DNA of 64,000 bases. Origin: Cryptomeria japonica (taxonomy: Eukaryota > Streptophyta > Pinopsida > Cupressales > Cupressaceae). The notes below the pieces were generated by a model that was given only the letters and a program-made list of their open reading frames with translations, made no database searches and was not told the origin of the DNA. The stretch covers positions 308,178,014 through 308,242,013 of the forward strand of contig NC_081405.1 in the NCBI RefSeq assembly GCF_030272615.1, read 5' to 3'. Position 1 is the stretch's first letter; the number at the start of each line of letters is the position of its first letter. Positions 46,524-58,341 of this stretch are shown piece after piece. The position numbers and the translations under genes are program-made.

Positions 46524-47595
46524 CTAGTCTACCACTGCAAATATAGTTTCATCAATTTTCTGATCACTCTTCTTAATCCATTGTTTTGAAAATTCTTGCT
46601 TTACTTTATCTACCTTTTCTTTGCCCTTCAAACTAGATCCTTTGTTGTTTGTCGGTGCATTCTTGCTTCTACAAAATTTTGCAATATGTCCAATCTTGTT
46701 GCATGAATAACAAGATACATTATTCCTCTGAATAGCTTTTCCATATCCTTGACCGGTTTGTGATCTGCATTGATTAGAGAAATGCCTAAATCTTCCACAA
46801 ACATTGCATTTTATATTCATTCTACAATTTTTTGAATTATGACCAACTTTGTTGCATTTGGAACATTGACTGGTGGGTGAGTTTATATTCTGATTATTTC
46901 TAAATCTACACTGATTTTCTCTATGACCATATTTGATGCAATTAAAACATTTCCCAATAAATTTATAAGCATTAGGTTGTCTTACCGGTTTGTTCTGATC
47001 TTCATTATTTGTAGTATCGAAACTTTCTCCATGTGCAAATCCAAGTCCATTTGTATCTCAGTCAGGTTTCTATCTTGTAAGCATGTCATCAAGTTCTTCT
47101 AAACTTTTCTTGAATTTGTCTGTGTTTATTTGCAGTAACCAACTCATTTTCCAGAATTCCAACTTGTGTCACAAGCTCAGCTTTATCATGTTGCATGTGA
47201 ATCAGATCAACCTTTAGCATATCATTTTCATGACCAAGTCTGAAAATTTCATTTCCAACATCATTAAGTCTCCTAGTCAAGTCTTCTTCATTCTTCTTCC
47301 CGTCTTCAATATCCTTACATAACCTCATAGTCATATCTTGCATTTCCTTCTTCATATTACTATTTTCTTATCTCAAATTATTTGCAATGTCTCTAAGAGT
47401 CTCTTTTTCATCATCATCATTCTGCATCTTCTCATGAAGTTCCTTTCTCTTATTTTGTGCTATAACCAGGTTTTATTGAATTCCTTTAATGAATTACTTA
47501 GCATTCCTTAGATCATCTTCAAGTTTGATATTCTTCAATTTTTCTGCATCAAAATATTCAAGAGCTCCTTCCAACTATTTTCTTAAGTTCTCCAT
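46524..47595 (-). pseudogene. Element B ORF1, gag-like, broken
   Basis: ATG 47595 (MENLRK, as in A) is followed at once by TAG. More stops follow, then an open coiled-coil piece 47089-47355, a one-base loss near 47105 and a zinc-knuckle piece 46524-46820. Knuckles: CFNCIKYGHRENQC, CSKCNKVGHNSKNC, CNVCGRFRHFSNQC and CYSCNKIGHIAKFC, so all four CX2CX4HX4C motifs survive, unlike A's first. The stop at 46524 comes about 20 residues earlier than in A. Confidence 0.82.
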
Positions 47596-47651
47596 CTGTA
47601 CTGATGTCAGAATCTCCCTCAAGCTATTAGGCTTTTGTAAATAAAGGACCA

Positions 47652-47664
47652 GGCTTTGATACCA
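47652..47664 (-). other. Primer-binding site of element B
   Basis: Minus strand TGGTATCAAAGCC, one mismatch to the initiator tRNA-Met complement, two bases from the LTR. Confidence 0.88.
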
Positions 47665-47666
47665 AT

Positions 47667-48471
47667 TGTTAGATTCAATGACAGTCCCAAAGACACCAAG
47701 AGGGGGTTGAATCAGTGTCTATCTGGTTAGCAGAATATTTAAACTTATTTATAACTTTGCAACCCAAAACAGTGTACCGGTAAATAAGAATTAATGTAGT
47801 AAATAGAAATAATAGAGACAACATAGAAACACACCATAATACAATATATTTAATGAGGAAACTCAGTGTGGGAAAAACCTCAGTGGGATTTGTGACCCAC
47901 AATATTTACTCACTAGCCAATGAATAAATACTACTTACAATAAGGGGCCTGCACATGTAGGGAGGCCAACAACCTAGAGCTCACTGCTCAATAAAGAGTC
48001 ACATTGACTACAAAAGTGGATTATCAAATCCAATACAATGTAATGCTCAAAACAACATCTCTAATGCCAGGTTTAGTACCGGTTTAAGATCAAATAGATA
48101 TCTTATCCAAAAACCTTTGCTACCACTAAATAATTATTATCTACCATACATCTCATCTACTACACACCAAAATGACTTATAATATCTCATACATATATGA
48201 GTCTTTTACAATATACCATGTCGGCTTACAAAAGATAATTATATTACAAAATAATTCATATAAACAAAATTTTTATCCATGTCGGCTGGAGTGCCTGTAT
48301 GCTTGTTTGTAATGTAATCTAAATGTCAGTGAAGTGTCTGTCGATGTCGATGTCTGCTGGCGTATAAAATTTGTGATGTTGGGAATGTAGAAACCAATTG
48401 CGGGTGACTTGCTAGTTGGTTGCCATTAATGACAACATCAACTATTCTCATAAGGGTGTAGAATGCCAACA
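47667..48471 (-). repeat. Element B 5' LTR
   Basis: 805 bp, minus-strand start TGTTGGCATTCTACAC (48471) and end GAATCTAACA (47667). It shares with A's LTR the length, the start TGTTGGCAT and the phrase aggtttttcccacactg. Confidence 0.9.
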
Positions 48472-48727
48472 TGACACTCTTATAAAACCACAATGTCTAA
48501 ATCTTCTCGAATCATCTGTACCAGTCGCTTGATCATTGCTTTGTTCTTATTTACCAGTTGACAACAACTTAGCAGTTTTGTTGTCTAACTCATTCCACTA
48601 CCAGTTAGGTTATACCATTTGGTCTAGATGACCTAGATAACTAAACAAACATGGTTGCCATCAATGGCAACACAAATAATGTCATCAAATAAACTATTAC
48701 AGCTATATCATCATCATCAAGCCAACA
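48472..48727 (-). repeat. Element E 3' LTR, first 256 bp
   Basis: Aligns with 54870-55112 of E's intact LTR. Minus-strand start TGTTGGCTTGATG (48727) adjoins the purine tract. It is cut at 48472 by element B's TG end. Confidence 0.88.
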
Positions 48728-48739
48728 ATCTCCCCCTTT
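48728..48739 (-). other. Polypurine tract of element E
   Basis: Minus strand aaagggggagat before the 3' LTR. Confidence 0.88.
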
Positions 48740-48983
48740 AGCATTGATGGGAACACTTAGGAAATTTTTTGTCTAAGTGTCACATTACAACAATCATGAC
48801 TCAACTCAAATACATAATGAAAAACTCCCCCTTAGCAATTACATGCTATAACAAAATTTTGACTGACTTATACTACTCCCCCTTTGACAACAATGACAAA
48901 GGTAAGCAAATACATTTGAAATAAAGGAAGACAACACACCAAAATTTGTATTACCAAATGTATAAGAGTTCAAAAGTTTACAA

Positions 48984-51900
48984 TTACATTTTGAGAAAAA
49001 TATTAGTAAAATTAATCTTCAAGACTTTCAAATCATTCTCACATGTCTCCAAAAGAGTAGATGTAATCTCAATGTGTGTTCGGACCTGGTATGCAAGCTC
49101 TTCCATAGCATCAAGTGTACTCATTTCAGGTGTAGTCAAAATTTCCTTTGTCTCTTTGTATCCTTTTTGCAAAATTTCTAATTTGTGGACTAGATGAGTC
49201 TGCAACTCCTGCAATGATATAGTCCTCTTAATCTGTTTTGCCTCATATGCCTTAAGCTTATGTTGTATCACTATGAGAGATCTACCAAAAATTATTGTTG
49301 AATCATTTAATGGATCAAATGATTCACTCAAACTATTTAGCTCTTGCTGAGATTCCTTTTTCTTCTTATCAAGATCATCAAAGAACAATGAAAAGTTGCA
49401 GATTATAGAAAGAATTTTACCTACATTCTTCAAGGCTTCTTCGATTGGGGTTATATTCACAGTAAGACCTTCTCTATCTTTTTCAATTGCCTTGATTAAT
49501 GTCTTAATTTTTTTTCTTTTCACATTCTTTCTCTATATTATGTATAACAACCTCTCCAAGAATTTTTATTTGCTCCCCCACTGTTGTGACCAAGTGGTCT
49601 AGTTTTTCAATTGGAGTTGTGAGACTATCACTATCAGTCTTCGGTAACAGACTGGAAAATATGTCAGCTGCAGTCTGTATAGTTTGAGCTTCTCTCCTCT
49701 GAGCTCTTATTATCTTTATCTTGGCCTTGGATTGCATTGCAGATGCAATCTCCATCAGTTCTATTGGACTCAACATATCCATATTTATTGGCCTTTGGAT
49801 GGCCACTATATCATCATCCTCATCATCATCAATGATTTTATTTGAAGTGAGTGACCGGTAGGTCACTTTATTCTCTTGTGCTTATTCTTTCTGCTTCTCT
49901 TCTTCCTTCATTAGTGATTCTGTGGTTTGCACATCTACTTGTGCACTCTCTTGTGTATCTTTTTGCATCTCTTCATCTTTACCAGTTGGAATAACTTTTG
50001 GTATCATTGGTTGTTCTTCTATGATAGTAGGAACTGATGTGGTTCCACCTTCTAGTTCATTCTCCATTTGAGTAACATCTAGTGTCTCATCAATTTCAAT
50101 CATATCCGGTAGTTCACCTTCAATTACCGGTGCTTTAGAGAGATCTTCTTCCTCAGAAAAATCTATCTTCTCTGGTTCCTCTTTTTCAAGTCCTAATTTT
50201 TTTTCAAGATTTCCTTAGTATCTTCTTGCAAAAATTGGGACTCACCAACAAGTAATCTTGTTAACCTCTTTTTGGTATGAATTAATGGTTTTGATTCTGA
50301 AAGGATTTCCTACATTTCCTCCTTGGAGGTCTCCGGTTGTAAATGCATAAGTGCATACCCTATTATTTCTTTATTCTACTTAATTGCAGTCTGTCATATA
50401 GCTTTCAATTTTCTATACAAAGAATCAAGTATATGTCCTTGTAATTCAATCAATTCTTTTCTATAATGATTCATAAACCTAACAACTGATTCCTTAATTT
50501 GTTTATTGTCTTCCTTACCAAAATTGTTATAGTGCTTATTTACACCAATCAATATACCATACTTCCTTATATTCCTCAACAAGTTCTCAAGAGAAATAAG
50601 TTTAGTTACATGTGGCTTAATTGATTTGATAGTGGGTGAACCAACCACTTTAGACTTCTTGCCACTTGCTCTCAATTATTTCTTACCACCTTTTGATTTG
50701 GTTTCCTTTGCCTCTTCCTCTGCTACAAACTTCAAAACTCTTTGTGCTTGTTTTTCTTGTAGCTTTTGAGACTTTAGGTTCTTGGGGCTTATCTTCTTTT
50801 TCTTTTATCCTAATTTTGTATCTTTGGAGGAGGAGGGGGCCTCTCCTTCTTGACATTTACATTCCTAGTTTGTCTATAGGTGGAGACATTAGAGGTTCCT
50901 GCCTTCCTTGCTTCAAATCTAGTTCTTGATTCATCAATCATCTCCTTTGTGAAGCCTTTTGCAACAACAAATTCCTCAACCTATTTCTTGATCTTTTCGG
51001 CCACTACTGGTTTGGCCAATTCAACATGCACCTTTATTGATTTCTCTTTGAATGTGCCAAACCTAGGTACACTTAGATCTAATAGTTTAGATAGGACGCG
51101 GTTAGCATAAATAATCAATATATCTTCTTCTACCTCGTACCTCATAGGCATGACCCATGAAGTCCTTGGTTCTGTAGCCTCCATCTGGCAAGTATCAGTA
51201 TCAATGATAACACAAATGGAATCTTCATACCTTTTCACCACATGCTCTGGTATCCTCTCTCTAACATGAATTTTCTCCTGGAATTCCTTGAAGTATCCCC
51301 AAATAGTCTTAGTGAACTCATTGCCAAGCATCTTAATGATGTTCTTGATTTGCAAGACTGTCGGTGTATCCACAGACCATTGGATATCACCTATACTGGG
51401 AAAGTAATTTTGGAAATAGAAAAATAATCCAATAATCAATTGACCAAAATTGAACTTTTGTCACTTGTCCTTCTTGATTGATTCAAGATTCAATACTAGT
51501 TGGGCTCTCAAGGCCTCTGCTAGGTCATAATCAACATTATCTTTTATCACTGGTATGCTGTATGGATAGGAGCTCCAGGAATGCTATTTATCTGGATCAA
51601 ATTGTATACTCTATAGTCGATGACCATGGATGCAAACTTCACTTTTGGATCTTCTATATCATTCACCGTCATGGCACGACCATCCCACTTTGACTTTGTC
51701 AGTCAGATAACCTCATCCTTTAGGATTGTTCTCAAAATAGGGACTTCACTGGTGGCCCATAATCTGGTGAAGCATGGATGGCCTCTTTTGTGATCTTGTG
51801 TGGTCTATCCAACCACATAAATAGATTGTGGATCCTACTCAGAATATATCTCATGTTCTCTTCTTCAAACTCATCTATAAAGTTTACAACATGGTGAAAA

Positions 51901-52151
51901 CCCTTATCATATTACCTTCTAAATTCATCCTTCATCAATCCTTGTTAATCACTTAGTGTTAAGTATTGATCAAAGATGGAAAATGTGCCCAAATCCTTCA
52001 AGTTGCAATATATGTATGATCGAATGTCCTCAACAAGAAAAAATTTGTAGGGCACGTTGGATAATGGATATGTCTTTGTGGACTTATGAGTATGTCTCTT
52101 AAAGTCTGGTCAAGGTATTTTGGTAATATCAACAATATGTGGTGTAGCCAT
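48984..52151 (-). pseudogene. Element E ORF2, broken
   Basis: From ATG 52151 (MATPHIVDITKIP) to TGA 48984, about 1,056 codons, nearly the length of D's. Early stops follow KIP, LTLSD and FRR. Open pieces 50981-51439, 50394-50675, 49882-50103, 49504-49866 and 48984-49523 lie in more than one frame, so frameshifts are present. Conserved blocks: MRYILSRIHNLFMWL and PHKITKEAI; GLFFYFQNYFPSIGDIQW; QMEATEPRTSWV and MRYEVEEDI; KESVVRFMNHYRKEL; and a C-terminal coiled coil with LTTPEMSTLDAMEELAYQ. It matches D block for block. Function unknown. Confidence 0.8.
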
Positions 52152-52606
52152 TGTGACAATTCAAACACAGATTCAAATTCATAGAGAAATACCTTTAGAC
52201 TTCTTCACAACTAGGGTTTTCAGTTTGGATGCTCTTTCACCGATTCACTTTTTCATAAATCTTCACAATCCACTATCAACTTCACCAAAGTAGCAATCAA
52301 ATTCTCTTTTATGTTTTTGTCACTCTCCAAATGTGCTCTTGAAAATGATAAGGAAAAAATGAGACTATAAAACACCTTTTTATTTGTCTTTTACCAACTC
52401 CATTTAATGCTAAACCGGTTGACCATACCCTAATCATTGTTCAACCCTATAACTTGCTACCGGTTCACATATCACATCCAATTTACCAGTTACATCTCAA
52501 AATCACTTCGTAACATCATATTGCATCAAAACATGCAAACTTGACTTACCGCGGACCATTTAGGGTGTCCGCTGACAATATGCTACCCCTAAGCTTCATA
52601 CATAGC
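52152..52606. other. Spacer between ORF1 and ORF2 of element E
   Basis: 455 bp, non-coding, same size and place as D's spacer (447 bp). Contains two ACCGGT hexamers. Confidence 0.5.
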
Positions 52607-53869
52607 TTAGTTCTCCGGTGAGAGATTCTCCATACCAGGTGAAGAATTGGAGTTCTTCAATGGTTTCTCCTCACTTTTCTTCCTCCATATCTTGTTCATC
52701 TCACTTCTAGTTTCTTCCACATCCAGCTTCTTCTTTCCTTTTCAGTCAATAGACTAATTAACTGGCTGGTTCAATCTAGCTCTACAAAACCTTGCAATGT
52801 GTCACAGTTTGTGACAGTGGAAACATGCCATTCCAGATGCTCTCTAAGTTCCATAATTGCCTCTATCAGTTCTTCTCCGACAATTCATAGCCACATGACC
52901 ATAGTTGTGATAGATTGAACATGTCACATTCTATCTATTCTCCATTTCATATGGACTAGATCGGTTCACATAAGGTCTGTGCCAAGTGGGGTTCCTTTGG
53001 TCATTGTAAGATCTCTGCCATTCACCATTAGACCTCTGATTCATGTAAGATCTCTAATTTTTCACTCTTGACCTGCAATCAATAGCTCTATGCTCATACT
53101 TGTTACAATTGAAGCAATATCCATCAAAAGAACTAGGCTTATATCCTTCATATGCATTAGGTCTATATTCATCAAAAGTACTAGACCTACTTCTACAAAC
53201 ATTTGCATTATGACCTACCTTATGATTGTTAAAACATATTGGTTTGTAGGTTCTCTTACTAGTGTTCTTCTTGGTCTTTGGTGCAAATTTCGCTTCATGC
53301 ATGGTATCCTTAGTACTGGATGGCTCTCCTTTTTCAAAGGTTGTGTATATCCTTTCTGCCTTTGTGTCTGAGTCTTCTCATCAAGAATAGAAATGCTCTT
53401 GTTGAATTTAGCTTGTAACTCATTTGCATCATCCAACTCCTTGGTAAGCTCCTCATTCTTCTTTGTCTAGATCAACTTGTATTTCCTCTTTTTCCTCTTT
53501 TTCCTCATGAACATGTGCATGCAGGGTACCAATCTCCTAGTTCAACTTAAATATCTTATGCTCATTATCTCTTATTTTGTCTTCAGTTGCCCTCCTAGCT
53601 TCCAACTCTTGGCTCATCCTAATGGTAAGGGCTTCCAACTCTTTCCTTAGATTTTTCATTTCATCATTCACCTTTTTCACCTCATTAGACAAGGCATCAA
53701 TAATTGCTTCCTCAGATGAACTGTTTTCACTGAGTTCCAACAACTTCTTAGCCAACTCTCTTCTCTTAGCCAATGAAGCTTTGTACTTGACCTTTAGTTC
53801 ATCAAGGGCTTCTTTAGATTTTGCAAGCCTGTTTGAAAGCTCTCTATAACTCATTAATCCTTCCCCCAT
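52607..53869 (-). pseudogene. Element E ORF1, gag-like, broken
   Basis: ATG 53869 (MGEGLMSYRELSNRL). The open coiled-coil piece to 53537 includes KRRELAKKLLELSENSSSEE, nearly D's motif. Later pieces are 53215-53436 and 53054-53302, in shifted frames. Knuckles are partly ruined: CFNNHKVGHNANVC (second Cys lost), CFNCNKYEHRAIDC (intact spacing), CSIYHNYGHVAMNC (second Cys is Tyr), and one with a stop inside. The tail EETRSEMNKIWRKK matches D, ending at TAA 52607-52609. Confidence 0.8.
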
Positions 53870-53916
53870 GTTAGCCTTAGAGATCCTTCCCAAGCGGTTA
53901 AGCCTTAAGGGAATTA

Positions 53917-53929
53917 GGCTTTGATACCA
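53917..53929 (-). other. Primer-binding site of element E
   Basis: Minus strand TGGTATCAAAGCC, two bases from the LTR; same variant as element B. Confidence 0.88.
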
Positions 53930-53931
53930 AT

Positions 53932-55112
53932 TGATAAACTCATAAGGCACTAAGAGTGGGGGGTGAATCAATGCAAGCAAAAACTTAATAAATATGATAA
54001 CTACTTTCACCAACTTGAATATCAATAAGAATGCAAGAAATATAACCACATAAGAAAACATCCAACAAAGCATGCAAACCATAACACAATGATTTTTCAC
54101 GTGGAAACCCAACTGGGAAAAACAATGGTGGGAATTAATACCCATAAGGATCTTCTAACTACAATATAGAGATCTGATCGGTTAAGGTCATACAACCACC
54201 CTGTTAAGGGCATACTCGGTTAAGAGTGTTTTAGCCTTGTTAAGAGCTATACAATAAGGCCTGTTAGGACCCAACCCTATTAGGAGCTACCCATGTTACT
54301 GAGATTTATAAACATAAGATAATGTGTCATCTGGTTAAAGTATTTCACCTTCAAACCTGCTAGGATTCTACCACACCTTGTTAGAGGATTTTCTTGATGC
54401 AACTGTTAGGAAGACAACAAGTTCAACTGATCTAAACTTAGTACCTCTGTGCTTGATTAGATCCACTTCTACTCAGCTTCTATCACTGAATAAACATCAA
54501 AACCTAACTTCTCCTTCAACTACACGATCAAATTCTCACTCTTGATACATGAAATCATACAACTTACATCTCCTTATAGATAACTATGTTAAGTTGGTTA
54601 AGAACCTTGGAACAATTCCCTAGGTTCATTGAATCTAGTCACCTTTTACATTTTCTTGCTCATTACACTTTTCTCTTGTTGGAAAAATAATTCATAACTT
54701 AAAAATATAACAATAAGTCTACCGATTACCGATCAAACTAACTCTGCTATATCGGTTCTCTGTTCTTCCTGGCTGTGATAGGCAAATCAATCATAACTCG
54801 CTCAATACACTAAATCTGCTAATGCAGTTTGGAACATAGGTGCATGTTCCTGTCTTTGAAACTCCTATAAATCCGCAACATCTAAATCTTCTCCAATCAT
54901 CTATACCAGTCGCTTGATCATCACTCTATTCATGTTTACCGATTGACAACAATTTAGCATTTTTGTTGTCTAGCTGATTCCACTACCGGTTAGGTTATAC
55001 CAGTTGGTCTAGATGACCTAGATGACTAAACAAACATGGTTTCCATCAATTAAAACACAAACAAAGTCATCAAATAACCTATTACAACTATATCATCATA
55101 ATGAAGGTAACA
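53932..55112 (-). repeat. Element E 5' LTR
   Basis: 1,181 bp. Minus-strand start TGTTACCTTCATT at 55112, directly inside the right TSD copy (atgtt, 55113-55117). It ends with the C-run, CTTAGTGCCTTATGAG and TTTATCA at 53932. Structure parallels D's LTR. Confidence 0.88.
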
Positions 55113-55117
55113 ATGTT

Positions 55118-55833
55118 AATTTGAGATTATGTTAGAATGATTTTATTTGTCTATATTTTTCTCTTATTTGAGACAACATTACAACTAGTAGAAGCAAAAT
55201 AATTTCAAAGATAATAATTCTATACAATTGGTGGAATAAAATTGATTGTGGGATATCTTAGTCATTTAAATGAAATAAAAATAATGAGTGAGGGATTCCT
55301 TTTTGAGATGATACATAAATTGAAAGGACTTGAGTGATCTATGAGAAGAAGAATTAGGTCCAAAGTGATGAAAGATGAATGTGGTTTGAAGAAATAGGAA
55401 AAGTGGAAATTGTTAAATATATGAAGGTTATGATGTGATGAAAATAAGAAAATATTAGTAAATAATACGATGAGGATAAGGATAAGAAAGATGATTAATG
55501 AGTGATGAGGATGATGGAGTTTATGAATCTGAATCAATGTGATAAAACTTGGATGTAGGTACAAGCTAAATTTATAGTGAGAAGATGATATTTGTTCTAT
55601 GACTTTATATTAGGAATTGGGGTATAAGTACCAAGGTGTGATTTTTGAAGTGAATGGGAGACTAACATATACCTAGGAATGTGCATAATTTACCATGATA
55701 TACTAAAATTTTAGAATTAAAAACTAGTCATTATGTGCCTTTAATAGCAAGTAACAAATTCAACTAATAAAATAAACAAACACAAACATGCAATAAAGCA
55801 TATAAAAATGATAAAATAAAAAGGGATATCTTT
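55118..55833. other. Unassigned AT-rich sequence
   Basis: No gene recognised. The 100-codon minus frame at 55262-55564 is H/S/I/F-rich low complexity from purine-rich DNA and is not supported. Confidence 0.4.
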
Positions 55834-56009
55834 CACCTTGTAGCGTCCTAAAATTTTGGCACTTGCAATTTCGACCGCATTTGGGTCTTCATGATGGCGA
55901 CGCAACACTTAACCTAGATGGAGACCCCAAAACTTGTTCATGACATCAAAAACTGCATTTTTCAGCACCCTGGCCTGATCCTCCTTGCACCCTGCTGTCC
56001 CTGGAGGTG

Positions 56010-56098
56010 GGACCATGGCACCCAGTGCCCTGGTCCTTTAGGACTATGGCACCCAGCACCTTGGTCCCCCAGGACCATGGCGCCCAGCGCCCTGGTCC
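56010..56098. repeat. Three tandem 27-nt palindromes in solo LTR 1
   Basis: 56010-56036, 56041-56067 and 56072-56098, each 27 nt separated by 4 nt, giving a 31-bp period. The third reads GGACCATGGCGCC, a centre base, then AGCGCCCTGGTCC (11 of 13 arm positions pair). They lie upstream of the LTR's TATA box, with 123 nt between. Confidence 0.9.
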
Positions 56099-56221
56099 CT
56101 GGCCCTATTTTGGGACCGGTCTCTTATGGGGCTTCGGGTCTTTAAGTTTGCAAATTGGAAAATAATGTTTCCTAGTCGGCCTAAGGTCGAAAAAATCAGT
56201 CTATCAGCCCTAATTGACAAG

Positions 56222-56229
56222 TATATAAA
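56222..56229 (+). promoter_or_regulatory. TATA box of solo LTR 1
   Basis: TATATAAA in gacaagtatataaactac; the same phrase is in solo LTR 2 at 57846-57853. Confidence 0.6.
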
Positions 56230-56681
56230 CTACATTTCCTCTCCCATTTTGGTAGATGAAAAAAGGCGGAAACGATATTCAAACATTCAAGCATTCAAGC
56301 ATTTCTTCAAGCAATTGATCATTCTAAGTCTCCATTCAAGGCTAAGTGTTGCATTCAAGACAAGGATTCAACCATTGAAGAGGAGATCTCATACAACATA
56401 CAACATACTACATACATTACACCTTCGCATGTAAGAATACAAACATTCTTACAACAAGGTATCAGTACTTGTTTACATTACAAACATTTACATTTACAAC
56501 ATTCTCATTTCTTGGTTAATTCCAAAACTGGGGTTTGACCTAAAGGCAAACCCCTCATCCCTAACCCCCCAATCGTCCTCTCTTTTCTGTGTGTAGGTTG
56601 CAGGTACGCGGCTGTAATTGAAAATCTGGAATCCTTGTGCAGAGACGAACAGATCCCCCTTCATTTCGCGGATTTTTCGGA

Positions 56682-56711
56682 GGACCGTGTGCACGCCGGG
56701 CGCCATCGTCC
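56682..56711. repeat. Palindrome copy downstream of the TATA in solo LTR 1
   Basis: GGACCGTG ... CCATCGTCC, 30 nt, a variant with three extra bases. The counterpart in solo LTR 2 (58342-58368) is the regular 27 nt. Confidence 0.75.
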
Positions 56712-57083
56712 CGTCAACTTTCGTTCAAATTTGCAGAACAGCACCGTCTCGACATTTTACTGCTAATTCCAGGTCCGCAGCTTCATCCCATATCCCTATC
56801 TCTGTTTATAAGCGAATCTTTCCTACTTTACATGCATTCCTAGTTCAATCTTTCTATCTACATTCTTTACAAAAGAGGGTATCCTTGATGTCTTAACCCT
56901 TGAAACTCATTTAGAATCCAATCTTGCATTGCGTGGGATTGGATCTTGTGGGTTTCAACCCCTCTTTTGAATGTAAAGTCTCCCCTAAGTGAAAACCATC
57001 AACCCTAGTGACTCTCCCTTCTCTCTCCTTGGAGTTGGGGAGGGGAGAACAACCAGGATTCGATTTTTCTGCTTTACACACCT

Positions 57084-57389
57084 AATCAAGGTAAAAGTAA
57101 ATGACTAAATTATTTAATGATGATTATATTTTTATTAATGTGAAAATACTATATCTTAATAGTATATCCTAATGAGAATGGTTATTTGACTTAAACTAGG
57201 TTATGCTTTCAAAATGAATAAGGATGAAATATTTGGATTCTTTTTGGATATGTGCTAACATGGCTAGATTTGGTAAGATAATTTTATGATTCTATTAGTG
57301 TGTTCTTTTGGTAATTAGGAGATTTTGTGTTCATTGATAGAAATCATACATACATACATACATACACACACAGACATACATACATATAT

Positions 57390-57427
<38 letters not shown>

Positions 57428-57523
57428 TTATCTATATGTATATATGTATTTATATATGTATATATGTATTTATATATGTATATATGTATGTATATATATA
57501 TACATATATATATATATACATAC
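57084..57523. repeat. Sequence between solo LTRs, ending in a mixed microsatellite
   Basis: 57084-57340 shows nothing recognisable. 57345-57523 is (CATA)n, (CA)n and (TA/TGTA)n. The microsatellite continues after solo LTR 2, which inserted into it. Confidence 0.85.
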
Positions 57524-57695
57524 TGTAGCGTCCTAAAATTGCGACACTTGCAATTTCGACTGCATTTCGGTCTTCACGATGGCGACGCAACACGCAACCT
57601 GAATGGAGACCCTGAAACTTGCTCACGACACTGAAAACTGCATTTTTCAAGTACCCTGGCCTGAACCTCCTTGCACCCTGATGTCCCGGGAGGTG

Positions 57696-57722
57696 GGACC
57701 AGAGCGCCCAGCGCCCTGGTCC
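57696..57722. repeat. 27-nt palindrome upstream of the TATA in solo LTR 2
   Basis: GGACCAGAGCGCC, centre, AGCGCCCTGGTCC. It ends 123 nt before the TATA box, exactly like the last of the three in solo LTR 1. Confidence 0.88.
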
Positions 57723-57845
57723 CTGGGTCCTATTTTGGGCCCGGTCTCCTAAGGGGTCTCGGGTCTTTTTGTTTGCAAATTGGAAATTAACTTTCCTGGT
57801 CGGCCTAAGGTCGGGAAAATCAGTCTATCAGCCCTAAATGACAAG

Positions 57846-57853
57846 TATATAAA
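57846..57853 (+). promoter_or_regulatory. TATA box of solo LTR 2
   Basis: TATATAAA in acaagtatataaactac. Confidence 0.6.
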
Positions 57854-58341
57854 CTACATTTTTTCTCTCTCATTGGGACACAAAAAAAAACAAAAAAAGG
57901 ATATGACAGATATACATGATGAAAAAGGCGTGGAAACTATACTCAAGCATTCAAGCATTCAAGCATTCCTTCTAAGTCTCCATTCAAGGTTAAGTGTTGC
58001 ATTCAAGACAAGGATTCAACCATTGAAGAGGAGATCACATACTACATGCTACAACATACAACATACAACATACAACATCTAAACCTTCGCACATAAGGAT
58101 ACAAACATCCTTAGAACAAGGTATTAGTACTTGTTTTACATACATTTACATTTACAGCACTTGCTCATTTCTTGGTTAATTCCAAAACCGGGGTTTGACC
58201 TAAAGGCAAACCCCTAATCCCTAACCCCCCAATCATCTTCGCTTTTCTGTGTGTAGGTTGCAGGTACGCGGCTGAAATTGAAGATCTGGAATCCTTGTGC
58301 AGAGACGAACAGATCCCCCTTCGTTTCGCGGATTTTTTGGA

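Larger units (their letters stand above)
29132..48471 (-). mobile_element. Element B: LTR retrotransposon nested in E's 3' LTR and split by element C
   Basis: Minus-strand order: 5' LTR 48471-47667, PBS, ORF1, spacer, [element C], ORF2, purine tract, 3' LTR 29744-29132. Without C it is about 6.1 kb, like element A (6.6 kb), to which it is closest. Right end meets E's LTR at 48472 (tgaca next to the TG end). The left end has lost about 155 bp of its 3' LTR together with E sequence, so no TSD can be checked. Confidence 0.85.
29103..55112 (-). mobile_element. Element E: outer element of a three-level nest
   Basis: Minus-strand LTR retrotransposon with 5' LTR 55112-53932, PBS, ORF1, ORF2 and purine tract. 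Its 3' LTR was split by element B into 48727-48472 and a 29-bp remnant at 29131-29103. Perfect TSD atgtt. Same superfamily as A, B and D, closest to D in ORF1 start, coiled coil and tail. E's own sequence is roughly 6.7 kb; the rest is B and C. ORFs are more decayed than in A. Confidence 0.88.
55839..57078 (+). mobile_element. Solo LTR 1 (TGTAGCG family)
   Basis: TGTAGCGTCCTAAAATTT to GCTTTACA, 1,240 bp, with perfect 5-bp TSD cacct on both sides (55834-55838 and 57079-57083). No internal region, PBS or PPT: the product of LTR-LTR recombination. Same family as 57524-58746. Higher GC than surroundings in its middle. Orientation is assigned from the TATA box and TG...CA ends. Confidence 0.88.

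Noticed and set aside
52553-52573. Another GGACC...GTCC palindrome
   Set aside because: Only 18 nt (ggaccatttagggtgtcc) and without the 9-9-9 layout, so not counted with the 27-nt family.
55262-55564. 100-codon minus frame rich in His, Ser, Ile
   Set aside because: Arises from a purine-rich repeat-like stretch; no domain.
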